Shown here: piece by piece, positions 1 to 8,281 of the stretch
How the letters are laid out: each line of letters begins with the position of its first letter
How positions within the stretch are numbered: the first letter of the stretch is position 1
The notes under the pieces: model-generated
What the model was told of the DNA's origin: nothing
The model's input: only the letters and a program-made list of their open reading frames with translations
Database searches by the model: none
Made by a program: the position numbers and the translations under genes
Source: Curtobacterium sp. 9128
GTDB lineage: Bacteria > Actinomycetota > Actinomycetes > Actinomycetales > Microbacteriaceae
Direction of reading: 5' to 3'
Length of the DNA: 64,000 nucleotides
NCBI RefSeq assembly: GCF_900086645.1
Contig: NZ_LT576451.1
Span: forward strand, 434,001 to 498,000

Positions 1-417
<417 letters not shown>

Positions 418-473
418 TCACTGCGTGCACATAGGGAACCGCCGTGCACTGGAGGGGTCGAGAGGAGCACACC

Positions 474-839
474 ATGCCCACTGCACGTCGCTGCCCCGAG
501 GACTTCGGGTGGACCGCCGAGGACCTCCGCTCCGCGTACGCCTCGGACGGCAGCGGTCCGTTCCGCTACGCACCGGACGGATCCGGCCCGTTCTCCTACG
601 ACGCCGACGGCAGCGGCCCGTGGCTCGTCGGCCCCGAACCCGCCCGCGGTCTCGCGGTGTTCGCGCCGCGGAACCGCGGATCCGCGTCCCGCCTGCGGCG
701 CATCGGGACGGCGTGCACGGCCGGAGCGCTCGCACTGACGCTCATCGCCGGGAGCATCGCGATCGTGGACGTCGTGGCTCCTCCACACCACGCAGTGAAC
801 GCCGCGTCCGTCCACGAACCGGGGCACGACGGAGACTGA
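474..839 (+). CDS. small DGSGPF-repeat protein with one membrane segment
   Basis: A 121-residue protein of unknown function. Residues about 22-48 hold three copies of a ten-residue unit with core DGSGPF/W (SDGSGPFRYA, PDGSGPFSYD, ADGSGPWLVG). A basic stretch (RNRGSASRLRR) precedes one hydrophobic helix (about residues 80-100, AGALALTLIAGSIAIVDVV), then a short histidine-containing tail. The order fits a cytoplasmic repeat region followed by one transmembrane helix. The ATG was chosen over one 30 bases upstream because GAGGAG lies 6 bases before it. I do not recognise a family; the repeat could be a binding tag for a partner. Confidence 0.7.
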   Translation: MPTARRCPEDFGWTAEDLRSAYASDGSGPFRYAPDGSGPFSYDADGSGPWLVGPEPARGLAVFAPRNRGSASRLRRIGTACTAGALALTLIAGSIAIVDVVAPPHHAVNAASVHEPGHDGD

Positions 840-866
840 CCCGCCGAACGGTGCCACCCTGGGGGA

Positions 867-2564
867 GTGACAGAACTCCTCGTCGTGGGCGTGATCGCCC
901 TGCTGGTCATCGCGGCCGCCGCCGTGCTCGGCCCGCGCATCGGCATCGCCGCGCCGCTCGTCCTGGTCGCGGTGGGCATCCTCGCGAGCCTGGTGCCGTG
1001 GATCCCGAACACCGAGATCGACCCGGAGTGGATCCTCGCCGGGGTCCTGCCGCCGCTGCTGTACTCGTCGGCGGTGTCCATGCCGACGATGAACTTCCGG
1101 CGAGAGTTCGGTGCGATCAGCGGCCTGTCGGTCGTGCTCGTGGTCGCGAGCTCACTCGTGCTCGGACTCTTCTTCGCGTGGGTCATCCCGGGGCTCGGGC
1201 TCGCCTGGGGCATCGCCCTCGGCGCGATCGTCAGCCCGACGGACGCCGTCGCCACGTCGATCGTGAAGCAGACCTCGGTGTCCCGTCGTGTCATCGCGAT
1301 CCTCGACGGCGAGTCCCTGCTCAACGACGCCACGGCGCTCGTGCTCCTCCGGACCGCGATCGTCGCCGGTGCCGCGTCGTTCTCGTTCTGGGGTGCCGTC
1401 GGGGACTTCGCGTTCGCGGTCGCCGTCGCCGTGGCGATCGGGCTCGGCGTCGGCTGGCTGAACCTGCGGGTCCGGTCGCGCATCACGAACCCGACCGTCA
1501 ACACCGCGCTGTCGTTCGCGGTGCCGTTCGTCGCGTCGATCCCGGCCGAGCACGTCGGAGCGTCCGGACTGGTCGCCGCCGTGGTCGCCGGGCTGGTCAC
1601 GGGCATCCGGGCGCCACGGGTGCTGCCGCCGAACCACCGACTGTCAGACGCTCAGAACTGGGGCACCGTCGAGTTCGTGCTCGAAGGCGCGGTGTTCCTG
1701 GTGATGGGCCTCGAGCTCGCCTCGATCGTCTCGGACGTGCAGTCCGACCACGCCGGGATCGGTCCGGCGCTGCTCATCGCCGTCGGGGCACTCGTGCTCA
1801 CGATCCTCGTCCGCACCGCCTACGTCGTGCCGCTGCTGTTCGGGCTGTCCAAGAGCGCCCGGCGCGGCGCCCGGATGCAGGAGCGCCTCCAGGGGTTCCA
1901 GAACGCGGACACGCAGTCCACGACGCAGGCGCTGACCGATCACCGGTTCGGCAACCGCGCACCGTCAGAACGCGACCTCGAGCGCTTCGGCACCCGGGTC
2001 CGCCGGATGCTCGCGGACATCCAGTACTTCACGAAGGCGCCGATGGGGTGGCGCGAGGGCACGGCGGTCGTGTGGGCCGGCATGCGTGGTGCGGTCACCG
2101 TCGCGGCAGCACAGACGCTGCCGCAGGACACCCCGCAGCGGTCCCTGCTGGTGTTCGTCGCGTTCGTCGTGGCCGGGCTCTCGCTGCTGATCCAGGGCGG
2201 CACGATCGGCCCGCTGCTGCGGAGGATCAGTCCGCCGACGGCCGACGCCTCGAGTGGGGATGCCGAGGAACGCGGCCGCCTGATGACCGTGATGCGGACG
2301 GCCGCCGAGTCGGTGCGGGCCGACGACGCGAACGAACTCACACCGCGGACCCGCGAAGAACTCGAGGCGACCGACCCCGCCGAGCTCCGCGCGTGGTTCG
2401 GACGCGAGAAGGTCCGACGGCTGCAGGTGCTCGACGCGCAGCGTTCCGCGTTGCTCGACGCCCGTGACGACGGCGTGTTCGATGCCGAGGTGCTCGAGTC
2501 GGTGCTGCGGAACCTCGACGCGGAGCAGATCGCCCTCGAACTCCGGGGCGGCCCGACGGGCTGA
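867..2564 (+). CDS. Na+/H+ antiporter, CPA1 (NhaP-like) family
   Basis: A 565-residue inner-membrane exchanger expected to swap cytoplasmic sodium or potassium for protons. It has about 12 hydrophobic segments over residues 1-440, including the ion-site motifs SPTDAVA and GESLLNDATALV that mark CPA1 antiporters, and a charged cytoplasmic tail of about 110 residues (ELEATDPAELRAWFGREKVRRLQ onwards, acidic and helical). Length is normal for the actinobacterial branch. The GTG start sits six bases after CACCCT, fitting a leaderless transcript. It stands alone between two unrelated genes. Exact ion preference cannot be read from the sequence. Confidence 0.9.
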   Translation: MTELLVVGVIALLVIAAAAVLGPRIGIAAPLVLVAVGILASLVPWIPNTEIDPEWILAGVLPPLLYSSAVSMPTMNFRREFGAISGLSVVLVVASSLVLGLFFAWVIPGLGLAWGIALGAIVSPTDAVATSIVKQTSVSRRVIAILDGESLLNDATALVLLRTAIVAGAASFSFWGAVGDFAFAVAVAVAIGLGVGWLNLRVRSRITNPTVNTALSFAVPFVASIPAEHVGASGLVAAVVAGLVTGIRAPRVLPPNHRLSDAQNWGTVEFVLEGAVFLVMGLELASIVSDVQSDHAGIGPALLIAVGALVLTILVRTAYVVPLLFGLSKSARRGARMQERLQGFQNADTQSTTQALTDHRFGNRAPSERDLERFGTRVRRMLADIQYFTKAPMGWREGTAVVWAGMRGAVTVAAAQTLPQDTPQRSLLVFVAFVVAGLSLLIQGGTIGPLLRRISPPTADASSGDAEERGRLMTVMRTAAESVRADDANELTPRTREELEATDPAELRAWFGREKVRRLQVLDAQRSALLDARDDGVFDAEVLESVLRNLDAEQIALELRGGPTG

Positions 2565-2580
2565 GCGCGCGTCGAGCCGC

Positions 2581-2643
2581 TCAGCACCCGACCGTGATGC
2601 GTCAGTGCCCGATCGTGATGCGTCAGTGCCCGATCGTGATGCG
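2581..2643. repeat. three tandem 21-base repeats over a stop codon
   Basis: Units start at 2581, 2602 and 2623. The last two are identical (TCAGTGCCCGATCGTGATGCG); the first differs at three bases. The unit is seven codons long, so on the minus strand each copy reads R-I-T-(I/V)-G-(H/C)-stop in the frame of the gene ending at 2623. The 3' end of that gene, stop included, has been copied in tandem. Confidence 0.95.
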
Positions 2644-3117
2644 GAACACCCGGACGCCAGCCGTCTGCAGCGCGGCGAGCCCCAGGCGCATGCGGAGGTT
2701 CCGGAACGGCGCCTTGAAGGCGTTCGGCGCCGATGCCGAACCGATCTGGTGGAGCACCTCGGCGGTGAGCGTCCGTTCGAGCTTGGGCGCCAGACGCGTG
2801 AGCCCGGACACCGTGACGACGATGCGGACCGCGTTGGGCGCGAGCAGCGGGTCGATGCGCTCGGCCGCCTCTTGCGCACGGTGGAACGCCGGGTCGTCGC
2901 CAGGACGCCGGATCGCGATGACGGCCAGCTCCGCCGCCCCCGAGCCCTCCGGCTCCGGCAGGTCGTCGACCCCGATCACCCGCATCCGCCTTGCGTCCAC
3001 CCCGGCACGGACCGCGGCGACCCTGAGCACCGGGAGGAGCTCCTGGGTGCCCGCCAGCACGACGTCCGCCGTCCGGAGATCGACTGGTTCGTGCCGCTCT
3101 CGCGACGATCGGGCCAT
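2623..3117 (-). CDS. hypothetical protein
   Basis: A 164-residue soluble protein that I do not recognise. It begins MARSSRERHEPVDL, is rich in alternating hydrophobic and charged stretches (for example LRVAAVRAGVDARRMRVIGVDDL and AVRIVVTVSGLTRLAP), and has no membrane segment or signal peptide. Strong third-position GC bias supports real coding. The end RITIGH-stop is repeated twice more in frame after its own stop codon. It faces away from the TetR gene downstream and shares no obvious operon. Confidence 0.6.
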   Translation of the reverse strand: MARSSRERHEPVDLRTADVVLAGTQELLPVLRVAAVRAGVDARRMRVIGVDDLPEPEGSGAAELAVIAIRRPGDDPAFHRAQEAAERIDPLLAPNAVRIVVTVSGLTRLAPKLERTLTAEVLHQIGSASAPNAFKAPFRNLRMRLGLAALQTAGVRVFRITIGH

Positions 3118-3180
3118 GAGGGGTCCTTCCGCTCGCTCTCCTCGGACCCTACTGAAGTGCCGACGGACACGCCGCCCGGA

Positions 3181-3798
3181 TCAGTCGTCTCCCAGGCCGG
3201 CCCCGAGGCTGCTCGGCGCGTCGGACATCGCCGCCCGCAGGACGACCTCGACCGCCGAGACCTGCGCTGCGACGGGCCACGACGCCGGATCAGCCGCGGC
3301 GAGCGCCGAGATCCCCTCGACCGCACCGGCGAGTGCGCCCACCCTTGCTGCCGTGTCCGTCGCCGACGGCGCTGCCCGGTGGAGGAGCCCGGTGAGCCGT
3401 TCCCGGAACGCGGCGTTGTGCGCCGCGTGCCGTTCGGCGAGCGTCTGGTCGGCGAGCGCTGCGGCGAGGAAACCGATCCAGACGCGCGAGTTCGCGAGCC
3501 GCTGCTCGTCGACGGGCAGGGCATCGAGCACGATCGCGCGGAGGGCCTCTGCCGGTCCGGTGGCGGAGCGTTCGCTGGCGTCCATCCGGGTTCGTGTCCG
3601 CTCGTGGAGCAGGTCCCTGGCGTGCAGGAGCAACGCGCGTTTGTCCCGGAAGGTGTGCAGCACGAGGCCCGTCGTGCACCCGGCGCGCTCGGCGACCGCG
3701 CGGAGGGTCAGGCCGGGCGCACCACGGTCGGCGAGGACCTGCCAGACCGCTTCGGACAGGTCCCTGCGCTGCGCATCGACGTCCCGGGTTCGCGGCAT
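3181..3798 (-). CDS. TetR-family transcriptional regulator
   Basis: A 205-residue repressor. Residues about 10-55 form the TetR helix-turn-helix (LTLRAVAERAGCTTGLVLHTFRDKRALL); the rest is an all-helical ligand and dimer domain of normal length. A much longer reading frame exists upstream, but the start at 3798 is chosen because TACGGT lies exactly six bases before it. The gene is divergent from a GNAT acetyltransferase across 63 bases that hold two dyads, so it most likely represses itself and that enzyme. The ligand is unknown. Confidence 0.85.
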   Translation of the reverse strand: MPRTRDVDAQRRDLSEAVWQVLADRGAPGLTLRAVAERAGCTTGLVLHTFRDKRALLLHARDLLHERTRTRMDASERSATGPAEALRAIVLDALPVDEQRLANSRVWIGFLAAALADQTLAERHAAHNAAFRERLTGLLHRAAPSATDTAARVGALAGAVEGISALAAADPASWPVAAQVSAVEVVLRAAMSDAPSSLGAGLGDD

Positions 3799-3804
3799 AC
3801 TCCA

Positions 3805-3837
3805 ACCGTAACATCTGTTACCGTAACGATCGATACG
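3805..3837. promoter_or_regulatory. TetR operator pair in the divergent gap
   Basis: GTAACATCTGTTAC (3808-3821) is a perfect inverted repeat with a two-base centre. CGTAACGATCGATACG (3822-3837) is a second dyad with one mismatched pair. The first touches the -10 hexamer of the tetR gene (3805-3810, read TACGGT on the minus strand), so binding would block that promoter. Confidence 0.7.
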
Positions 3838-3861
3838 GATCCGACACCGCCGGGAGACGCC

Positions 3862-4347
3862 ATGTGGACCATCGACCTCGTTCCCTTCGACGACGAGGAC
3901 GCAGCCGCGCTCCGCGCCGCGCAGCGCGTCGAACTCGACTCCCGGTACGGATCCGACGACCACGAGCCGGGGAGCGTGCCGAGTGCGGTCGACGTCCCCG
4001 TGTTCCTCGTCGCGAGGACGACCGACACCCCGACGACGGGCACCCCGATCGCCTGCGGCGGCCTGCGCCCCCTCGGACCAGCGCTCTTCGACGGCACCGC
4101 GGTCGAGGTCAAGCGGATGTACGTCGCCCCGGCGGCCCGGGGGTCCGGTGTCGCCGCCGCCGTGCTCCGGGAACTCGAACGGCACGCGGCGCGACTCGGC
4201 GCCGAACGGGTCGTCCTCGAGACCGGAACGATGCAGCCCGACGCGATGCGGTTCTACGAGCGCGAGGGGTACACCGCGATCCCGCGCTACGGCCACTACG
4301 CCGACTCCGAACTCTCGGTCTGCTACGAGCGGGTCCTGGAGCCCTAG
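3862..4347 (+). CDS. GNAT-family N-acetyltransferase
   Basis: A 161-residue single-domain acetyltransferase. The acetyl-CoA site is seen in VEVKRMYVAPAARGSGVAAAVL (V-K-R-M-Y-V then R-G-S-G-V), followed by LETGTMQPDAMRFYEREGY, the usual last strand and helix. The acceptor is unknown; small amines, antibiotics or protein N-termini are all possible. It lies divergent to a TetR gene and its leader contains the second dyad, so it is probably induced by the TetR ligand. GGGAGA precedes the ATG. The next gene starts 9 bases downstream but has its own -10-like hexamer. Confidence 0.88.
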   Translation: MWTIDLVPFDDEDAAALRAAQRVELDSRYGSDDHEPGSVPSAVDVPVFLVARTTDTPTTGTPIACGGLRPLGPALFDGTAVEVKRMYVAPAARGSGVAAAVLRELERHAARLGAERVVLETGTMQPDAMRFYEREGYTAIPRYGHYADSELSVCYERVLEP

Positions 4348-4356
4348 GCTGGCGCC

Positions 4357-4995
4357 ATGGCGCGGATGCTGCGGACGGAACGGGGCCTCGACCGGCTCGT
4401 CAACTTCTCCGACGCGACCGTCGCGATCGCGATCACCCTGCTGCTCCTGCCGCTGGTCGACGTCGCGGGCGAGATCGACGAGAAGTCACTCGGCGACCTG
4501 CTGTCGGACAACATCGGCACGGTCATCGCCTTCATCGTGAGCTTCGTCGTCATCTCGCGGCTGTGGCTGTCGCACCACCGGCTGTTCGAGGCGACACAGT
4601 CGTACTCGACCCTGGTGCTGCGGGTGAACTTCGTCTGGCTCGCGAGCATCGCCTTCCTGCCGTTCTCGTCGAACCTCATCGCCCACGAGGCCGAGGACGC
4701 CGGCGTGAACGCGTTCTACATCGGCACCATCGCCCTGTCGAGCCTCAGCATGTCCGTGATGCAGTGGGCCGTGTGGCGCGACCCCGAACTCATCCGGCCC
4801 GGTGGTCGGCAGATGCTGCACCCGATCGACGGCACCGTGACCTTCGTCGCGCTGATCGTCGCGCTCGTGGGTGCCACGATCCTGCCGGCGCCCGGTCCGT
4901 TCTGGCTCTTCATCCTGGTTCCGGCCGGGTGGGTCTCGACGTGGCTGGAGCGGCGGTACAGCGCCCGCGAGAAGACGTCACAGCACGACACGTGA
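4357..4995 (+). CDS. TMEM175/DUF1211-family membrane protein, putative potassium channel
   Basis: A 212-residue membrane protein with six hydrophobic segments. The first helix carries FSDATVAIAITLLLLPL, the signature of the TMEM175 (DUF1211) family, whose bacterial members form tetrameric potassium-permeable channels. The pattern RLVNFSDA near the N-terminus is intact. The start lies six bases after TAGGCT (4345-4350), which overlaps the stop codon of the preceding gene, so it probably has its own leaderless promoter. Channel function is inferred from the family, not shown by the sequence. Confidence 0.85.
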   Translation: MARMLRTERGLDRLVNFSDATVAIAITLLLLPLVDVAGEIDEKSLGDLLSDNIGTVIAFIVSFVVISRLWLSHHRLFEATQSYSTLVLRVNFVWLASIAFLPFSSNLIAHEAEDAGVNAFYIGTIALSSLSMSVMQWAVWRDPELIRPGGRQMLHPIDGTVTFVALIVALVGATILPAPGPFWLFILVPAGWVSTWLERRYSAREKTSQHDT

Positions 4996-5046
4996 CGCCG
5001 AGGGGGCTGTACAACCGGACAGGTTCGTGCAGAATGGTCTGCGGCC

Positions 5047-5931
5047 ATGACGACTCTCCGCGACGCAGACCAGCACCCCGGCACCCCGGTGGTGCACACT
5101 TCTCGTCGCGCTGCCCTCGAGGCCGAGCGCGCCGCCGCCAAGGCGAAGCCCGTGAGACCCGCGAAGCCCATGAGACCCGCCAAGCCCGCGAAGCCGACCT
5201 CCCGCTTCACCCGCGTCCCCCGCCGCAGTGTCGCCACCACGAAGCCACCGCTCACCACGAAGCAGCGCACCAGTCGCCTCACCGTGACGAGCGCCCTCGC
5301 CGCCTTCGTGATGTTCGCCGCGTCCGCGATGCCCGCACACGCGAGCCCGACGACGTCGACCGCGACCACCACGCTCGCACCCACGGTCAGCACCCAGGAC
5401 TTCGCCGTCACCCAGGCCGTCGCCACGGCGACCACGAACCGCGACGGCTTCACCGTCGGCGGCAGCGGCGGCGCGACCGCCGGCGCCGAGGTCACCTTCG
5501 GCGGCGACGTCCGTTCCCCGTTCCCGAAGCCGGTCAGGATGAGCTCGGGCTTCGGGTACCGCTCCGCTCCCTGCGGCGCGTGCTCGTCGCTCCACCAGGG
5601 TCTCGACTTCAACCCCGGCATGGGCGCACCGATCGGCGCGGTCGCGGCGGGGACGGTCCGGGTCTCCGGCACGTACTTCTCGTACGGCAACGCGGTCATC
5701 ATCGACCACGTGGTCGACGGCCGCGAGGTCTCCACGCTCTACGGCCACATGATCCCGGGGTCGTCGCCGCTCAAGGTGGGGGACGAGGTCACGGCCGGGC
5801 AGTTCGTCGGCTTGGTCGGCTCGTCGGGTGTCTCGACCGGTGCACACCTGCACCTCGAGGTCCTGATGGACGGAACGCTGCCAGTGGACCCCCGCGCCTG
5901 GATCGAGTCCCACACAGGGCGCTCGCTCTAG
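5047..5931 (+). CDS. secreted or membrane-tethered M23 (LytM-type) peptidase
   Basis: A 294-residue protein with a long basic N-terminus (KPVRPAKPMRPAKPAKP repeats at about residues 36-52), a hydrophobic export segment around residues 78-100 ending in AHA, a low-complexity linker, and a C-terminal M23 domain from about residue 155. The zinc ligands are visible: H183 and D187 in HQGLD and the HLHLE motif near residue 266. M23 enzymes cut peptidoglycan cross-bridges, or act as activators when ligands are lost; here they are intact. The linker before the catalytic domain is rich in Thr and Ala. The protein acts in the cell wall. Confidence 0.88.
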   Translation: MTTLRDADQHPGTPVVHTSRRAALEAERAAAKAKPVRPAKPMRPAKPAKPTSRFTRVPRRSVATTKPPLTTKQRTSRLTVTSALAAFVMFAASAMPAHASPTTSTATTTLAPTVSTQDFAVTQAVATATTNRDGFTVGGSGGATAGAEVTFGGDVRSPFPKPVRMSSGFGYRSAPCGACSSLHQGLDFNPGMGAPIGAVAAGTVRVSGTYFSYGNAVIIDHVVDGREVSTLYGHMIPGSSPLKVGDEVTAGQFVGLVGSSGVSTGAHLHLEVLMDGTLPVDPRAWIESHTGRSL

Positions 5932-5996
5932 GGATCCGTCCACATTCGCAGCCCGCTGTGGCGGGAATCCCAGCGGACCTGTGCAAGATCACAGGC

Positions 5997-6029
5997 ATGG
6001 ATGACTCCCACAGTCCCGGGCCCCGCTGA
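5997..6029 (+). CDS. 10-codon leader ORF coupled to the CNNM gene
   Basis: MDDSHSPGPR then TGA, whose last base is the first base of the next ATG (TGATG). Its ATG follows CAAGAT by seven bases, matching the leaderless start rule seen across the window, while the downstream gene has no ribosome site of its own. The simplest reading is that ribosomes load at the 5' end, translate ten codons, and re-initiate on the CNNM gene. Short but well placed; no similar peptide is known to me. Confidence 0.5.
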   Translation: MDDSHSPGPR

Positions 6030-7306
6030 TGGGCGCCGACACCTGGATCGCCTTCGGGCTGGTCGTGCTCTTCGTCCTCGTCGGCGGGGTGTTCGCCGCC
6101 GCGGAGATCGCGCTCGTCTCGCTCCGCGAGTCGCAGCTCCAGCAGCTGGAGCACCGCGGCAGCAGGGGCGCCAGGGTCGCAGCACTCGGCCGTGACCCGA
6201 ACCGCTTCCTCTCCGCGGTGCAGATCGGCGTGACCGTCGCGGGGTTCTTCTCCGCCGCGTACGGTGCGTCCTCGATCGCCCCCGACGTCGCACCGCTGTT
6301 CCAGGGCCTCGGTCTCGCGCAGGGCACCGCCGAGACGGTCGCCCTCGTCGCGATGACCCTCGTGATCGCCTACCTGTCGCTCGTCTTCGGCGAACTCGTC
6401 CCGAAACGCCTGGCACTGCAGCGCGCGGAGGGCTTCTCGATGCTCGTCGCGCCGACGCTCGACCGCTTCGCGACGCTGATGCGCCCGACGATCTGGGTCC
6501 TGTCGAAGAGCACCGACGCCGTGGTGCGGCTGCTCGGCGGCGACCCGAACGCTCGGAGTGAGTCCATGAGCACCGAGGAGCTCCGCGGCCTGGTCTCCGA
6601 GCACGACGCCATCGACGAGCAGGGCCGCCGGATCGCCCGCAGCGCACTCGACGCCCAGGGCCGGATCCTCCGGGAGTCGATGCGCCCGTGGTACGACGTC
6701 GCGACGCTCGACGCCGGGCAGAGCATCGCCGAGGCCACCGACCTCGCGCTCGACCTCGGCCACACCCGGTACCTCGTCACCGCGGGCTCGCGAGACGACG
6801 TGGCGGGGTTCGTGCACCTCCGCGACCTCCTCCGGCCAGCGGACGCGAGCGCCCCGGTGCACACGATCGCGCGCCCGCTCGTCGCGTTCCCCGAGACCAA
6901 GTCCCTGTCGAGCACGATCGCCGAACTCCGCACCGGCGGGCAGCAGATCGCGTTGGTCGTCGACGAGTACGGCGGCAGCGCCGGCATGGTCACGCTCGAA
7001 GCGCTGCTCGAGGACCTCGTCGGCCGCATCCGCGACGAGTACGACGAACCCGTCTCCGTCAGCGACGGTGTGGAGGGATCGACCGTGCTGGAGGACCTCG
7101 CCGCCGACGGTGGCCCGGTCCTGCCCGACGGCGACTACGAGACGGTCGGCGGCCTGGTCCAGGTCCACCTGGACCGCGTCCCGCAGGTGGGCGACGTCGT
7201 CGAGGTGGGGGAGCACCGCCTCGCGGTGACCGCCATGGACGGTCACCGCGTCGCCCGGGTCACGATCGAGCAGCAGCCGGCCAGTAGACAGGACGCGACC
7301 AGCTGA
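6029..7306 (+). CDS. CNNM/CorC (HlyC/CorC) family membrane protein
   Basis: A 425-residue protein with the three-part layout of the family: an N-terminal DUF21 membrane domain (residues 1-190, three to four helices, with GGVFAAAEIALVSLRES and the conserved FGELVPKRLALQ), a pair of CBS domains (about 205-325, ending VVDEYGGSAGMVTLEALLEDLVG), and a C-terminal CorC_HlyC domain (about 340-420). Relatives take part in magnesium or cobalt efflux and binding; the older name hemolysin is historical. The ATG lacks a ribosome site and overlaps the stop of a 10-codon leader. A palindromic terminator follows two bases after the stop. Confidence 0.9.
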   Translation: MGADTWIAFGLVVLFVLVGGVFAAAEIALVSLRESQLQQLEHRGSRGARVAALGRDPNRFLSAVQIGVTVAGFFSAAYGASSIAPDVAPLFQGLGLAQGTAETVALVAMTLVIAYLSLVFGELVPKRLALQRAEGFSMLVAPTLDRFATLMRPTIWVLSKSTDAVVRLLGGDPNARSESMSTEELRGLVSEHDAIDEQGRRIARSALDAQGRILRESMRPWYDVATLDAGQSIAEATDLALDLGHTRYLVTAGSRDDVAGFVHLRDLLRPADASAPVHTIARPLVAFPETKSLSSTIAELRTGGQQIALVVDEYGGSAGMVTLEALLEDLVGRIRDEYDEPVSVSDGVEGSTVLEDLAADGGPVLPDGDYETVGGLVQVHLDRVPQVGDVVEVGEHRLAVTAMDGHRVARVTIEQQPASRQDATS

Positions 7307-7308
7307 CG

Positions 7309-7348
7309 GACAGGAGGCTCGGTGCCAGCCGACACCGAGCCTCCAGTC
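7309..7348. terminator. GACGGGAGGC-family hairpin
   Basis: A 16-base stem (GACAGGAGGCTCGGTG with CACCGAGCCTCCAGTC, one mismatched pair) around an 8-base loop, between convergent genes. No T-run follows. Confidence 0.75.
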
Positions 7349-7362
7349 CGACGGTCCACCAG

Positions 7363-8193
7363 TCAGAAGTCGGTGCCCCGGCTCACCGACTCCCACGCGT
7401 CCACCTCGGCGCGCAGCGCGTCGAGCGCCGCGCGGAAACCGTCGGACGCGTCGTTGCCGAGCAGCAGCAGGTACGGGGTCTCGTCGGCCTCGACCGCGGT
7501 GATCAGCGCCTGCGCTGCCTTCGCCGGATCGCCCGGCTGCGTCCCGTGCACCGTGTCGTGCTCGATGCGGCGCTTCCCCGCGGTGTCCGCGTAGGCCTCG
7601 ATCGGCGTGGCGGACTGCGTCAGGGACCGCCCGGCGAAGTCGGTCCGGAACGCTCCCGGCTCCACGACCATCACGTCGATGCCGAGCGGCTGGACCTCTT
7701 TCCGGAGCGACGCGGACAGGGCCTCGGTCGCGGCCTTGACCGCGGAGTAGAAGCCGGAGCCCGCGGGGGAGATCCGCGCGCCGATCGACGAGATGTTCAC
7801 GATCGTGCCGGTCCCGCGCGCCCGCATGCCGGGCAGCACGGCCTGGACGAGCCGGGTCGGCCCGAAGACGTGTGTGTCGAACAGGCGCTGGACGGCCTCC
7901 GGCTCGCCCTCCTCGACGGCGGCGCGGTACCCGTACCCGGCGTTGTTCACGAGCACGTCGACCCGGCCGAACCGCTCCTCGGCAGCGGCGACCGCTGCGG
8001 TCACGGCGGACGGGTCGGTGACGTCGAGCGACAGGGCGAGGGCGCGGTCGGGTGCGGTGTCGGCGATGTCCTGCACGCGTGCGGCGTCCCGTGCGGTGAC
8101 GACGACGGACCCGCCGGCGGCGAGTACCGCCTCGGCGAAGGCCCGCCCGAGTCCGGTGGAGCAGCCGGTGATGAACCATGTGGTGTCGGTCAT
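7363..8193 (-). CDS. short-chain dehydrogenase/reductase (classical SDR)
   Basis: A 276-residue NAD(P)-dependent oxidoreductase. TGCSTGLG near residue 10 binds the cofactor, NNAGYGYRAAVEEGEPE carries the conserved NNAG, and YSAVK supplies the catalytic Tyr and Lys. The N-terminus TWFITGCSTGLGRAFAEAVL is typical of the oxidoreductase subgroup often paired with XRE or TetR regulators. The start is taken at 8193 because CAGCAT lies seven bases upstream; another ATG is nine bases further out. It is divergent to an XRE/MmyB regulator 88 bases away, which probably controls it. Substrate unknown. Confidence 0.88.
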   Translation of the reverse strand: MTDTTWFITGCSTGLGRAFAEAVLAAGGSVVVTARDAARVQDIADTAPDRALALSLDVTDPSAVTAAVAAAEERFGRVDVLVNNAGYGYRAAVEEGEPEAVQRLFDTHVFGPTRLVQAVLPGMRARGTGTIVNISSIGARISPAGSGFYSAVKAATEALSASLRKEVQPLGIDVMVVEPGAFRTDFAGRSLTQSATPIEAYADTAGKRRIEHDTVHGTQPGDPAKAAQALITAVEADETPYLLLLGNDASDGFRAALDALRAEVDAWESVSRGTDF

Positions 8194-8281
8194 GTCGCCC
8201 ATGCTGGCGCGCAGCGGGGGTCCGAGACGGGTTCCGCTGGTACCTGCCTCGCTCCCGGGTGCAGCACGTACCCTTCTCGCC

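Noticed and set aside
3594-6029. 811-codon plus-strand frame
   Set aside because: Runs across several real genes with Arg/His-rich composition and no motif; GNAT, TMEM175-like and M23 genes explain the region.
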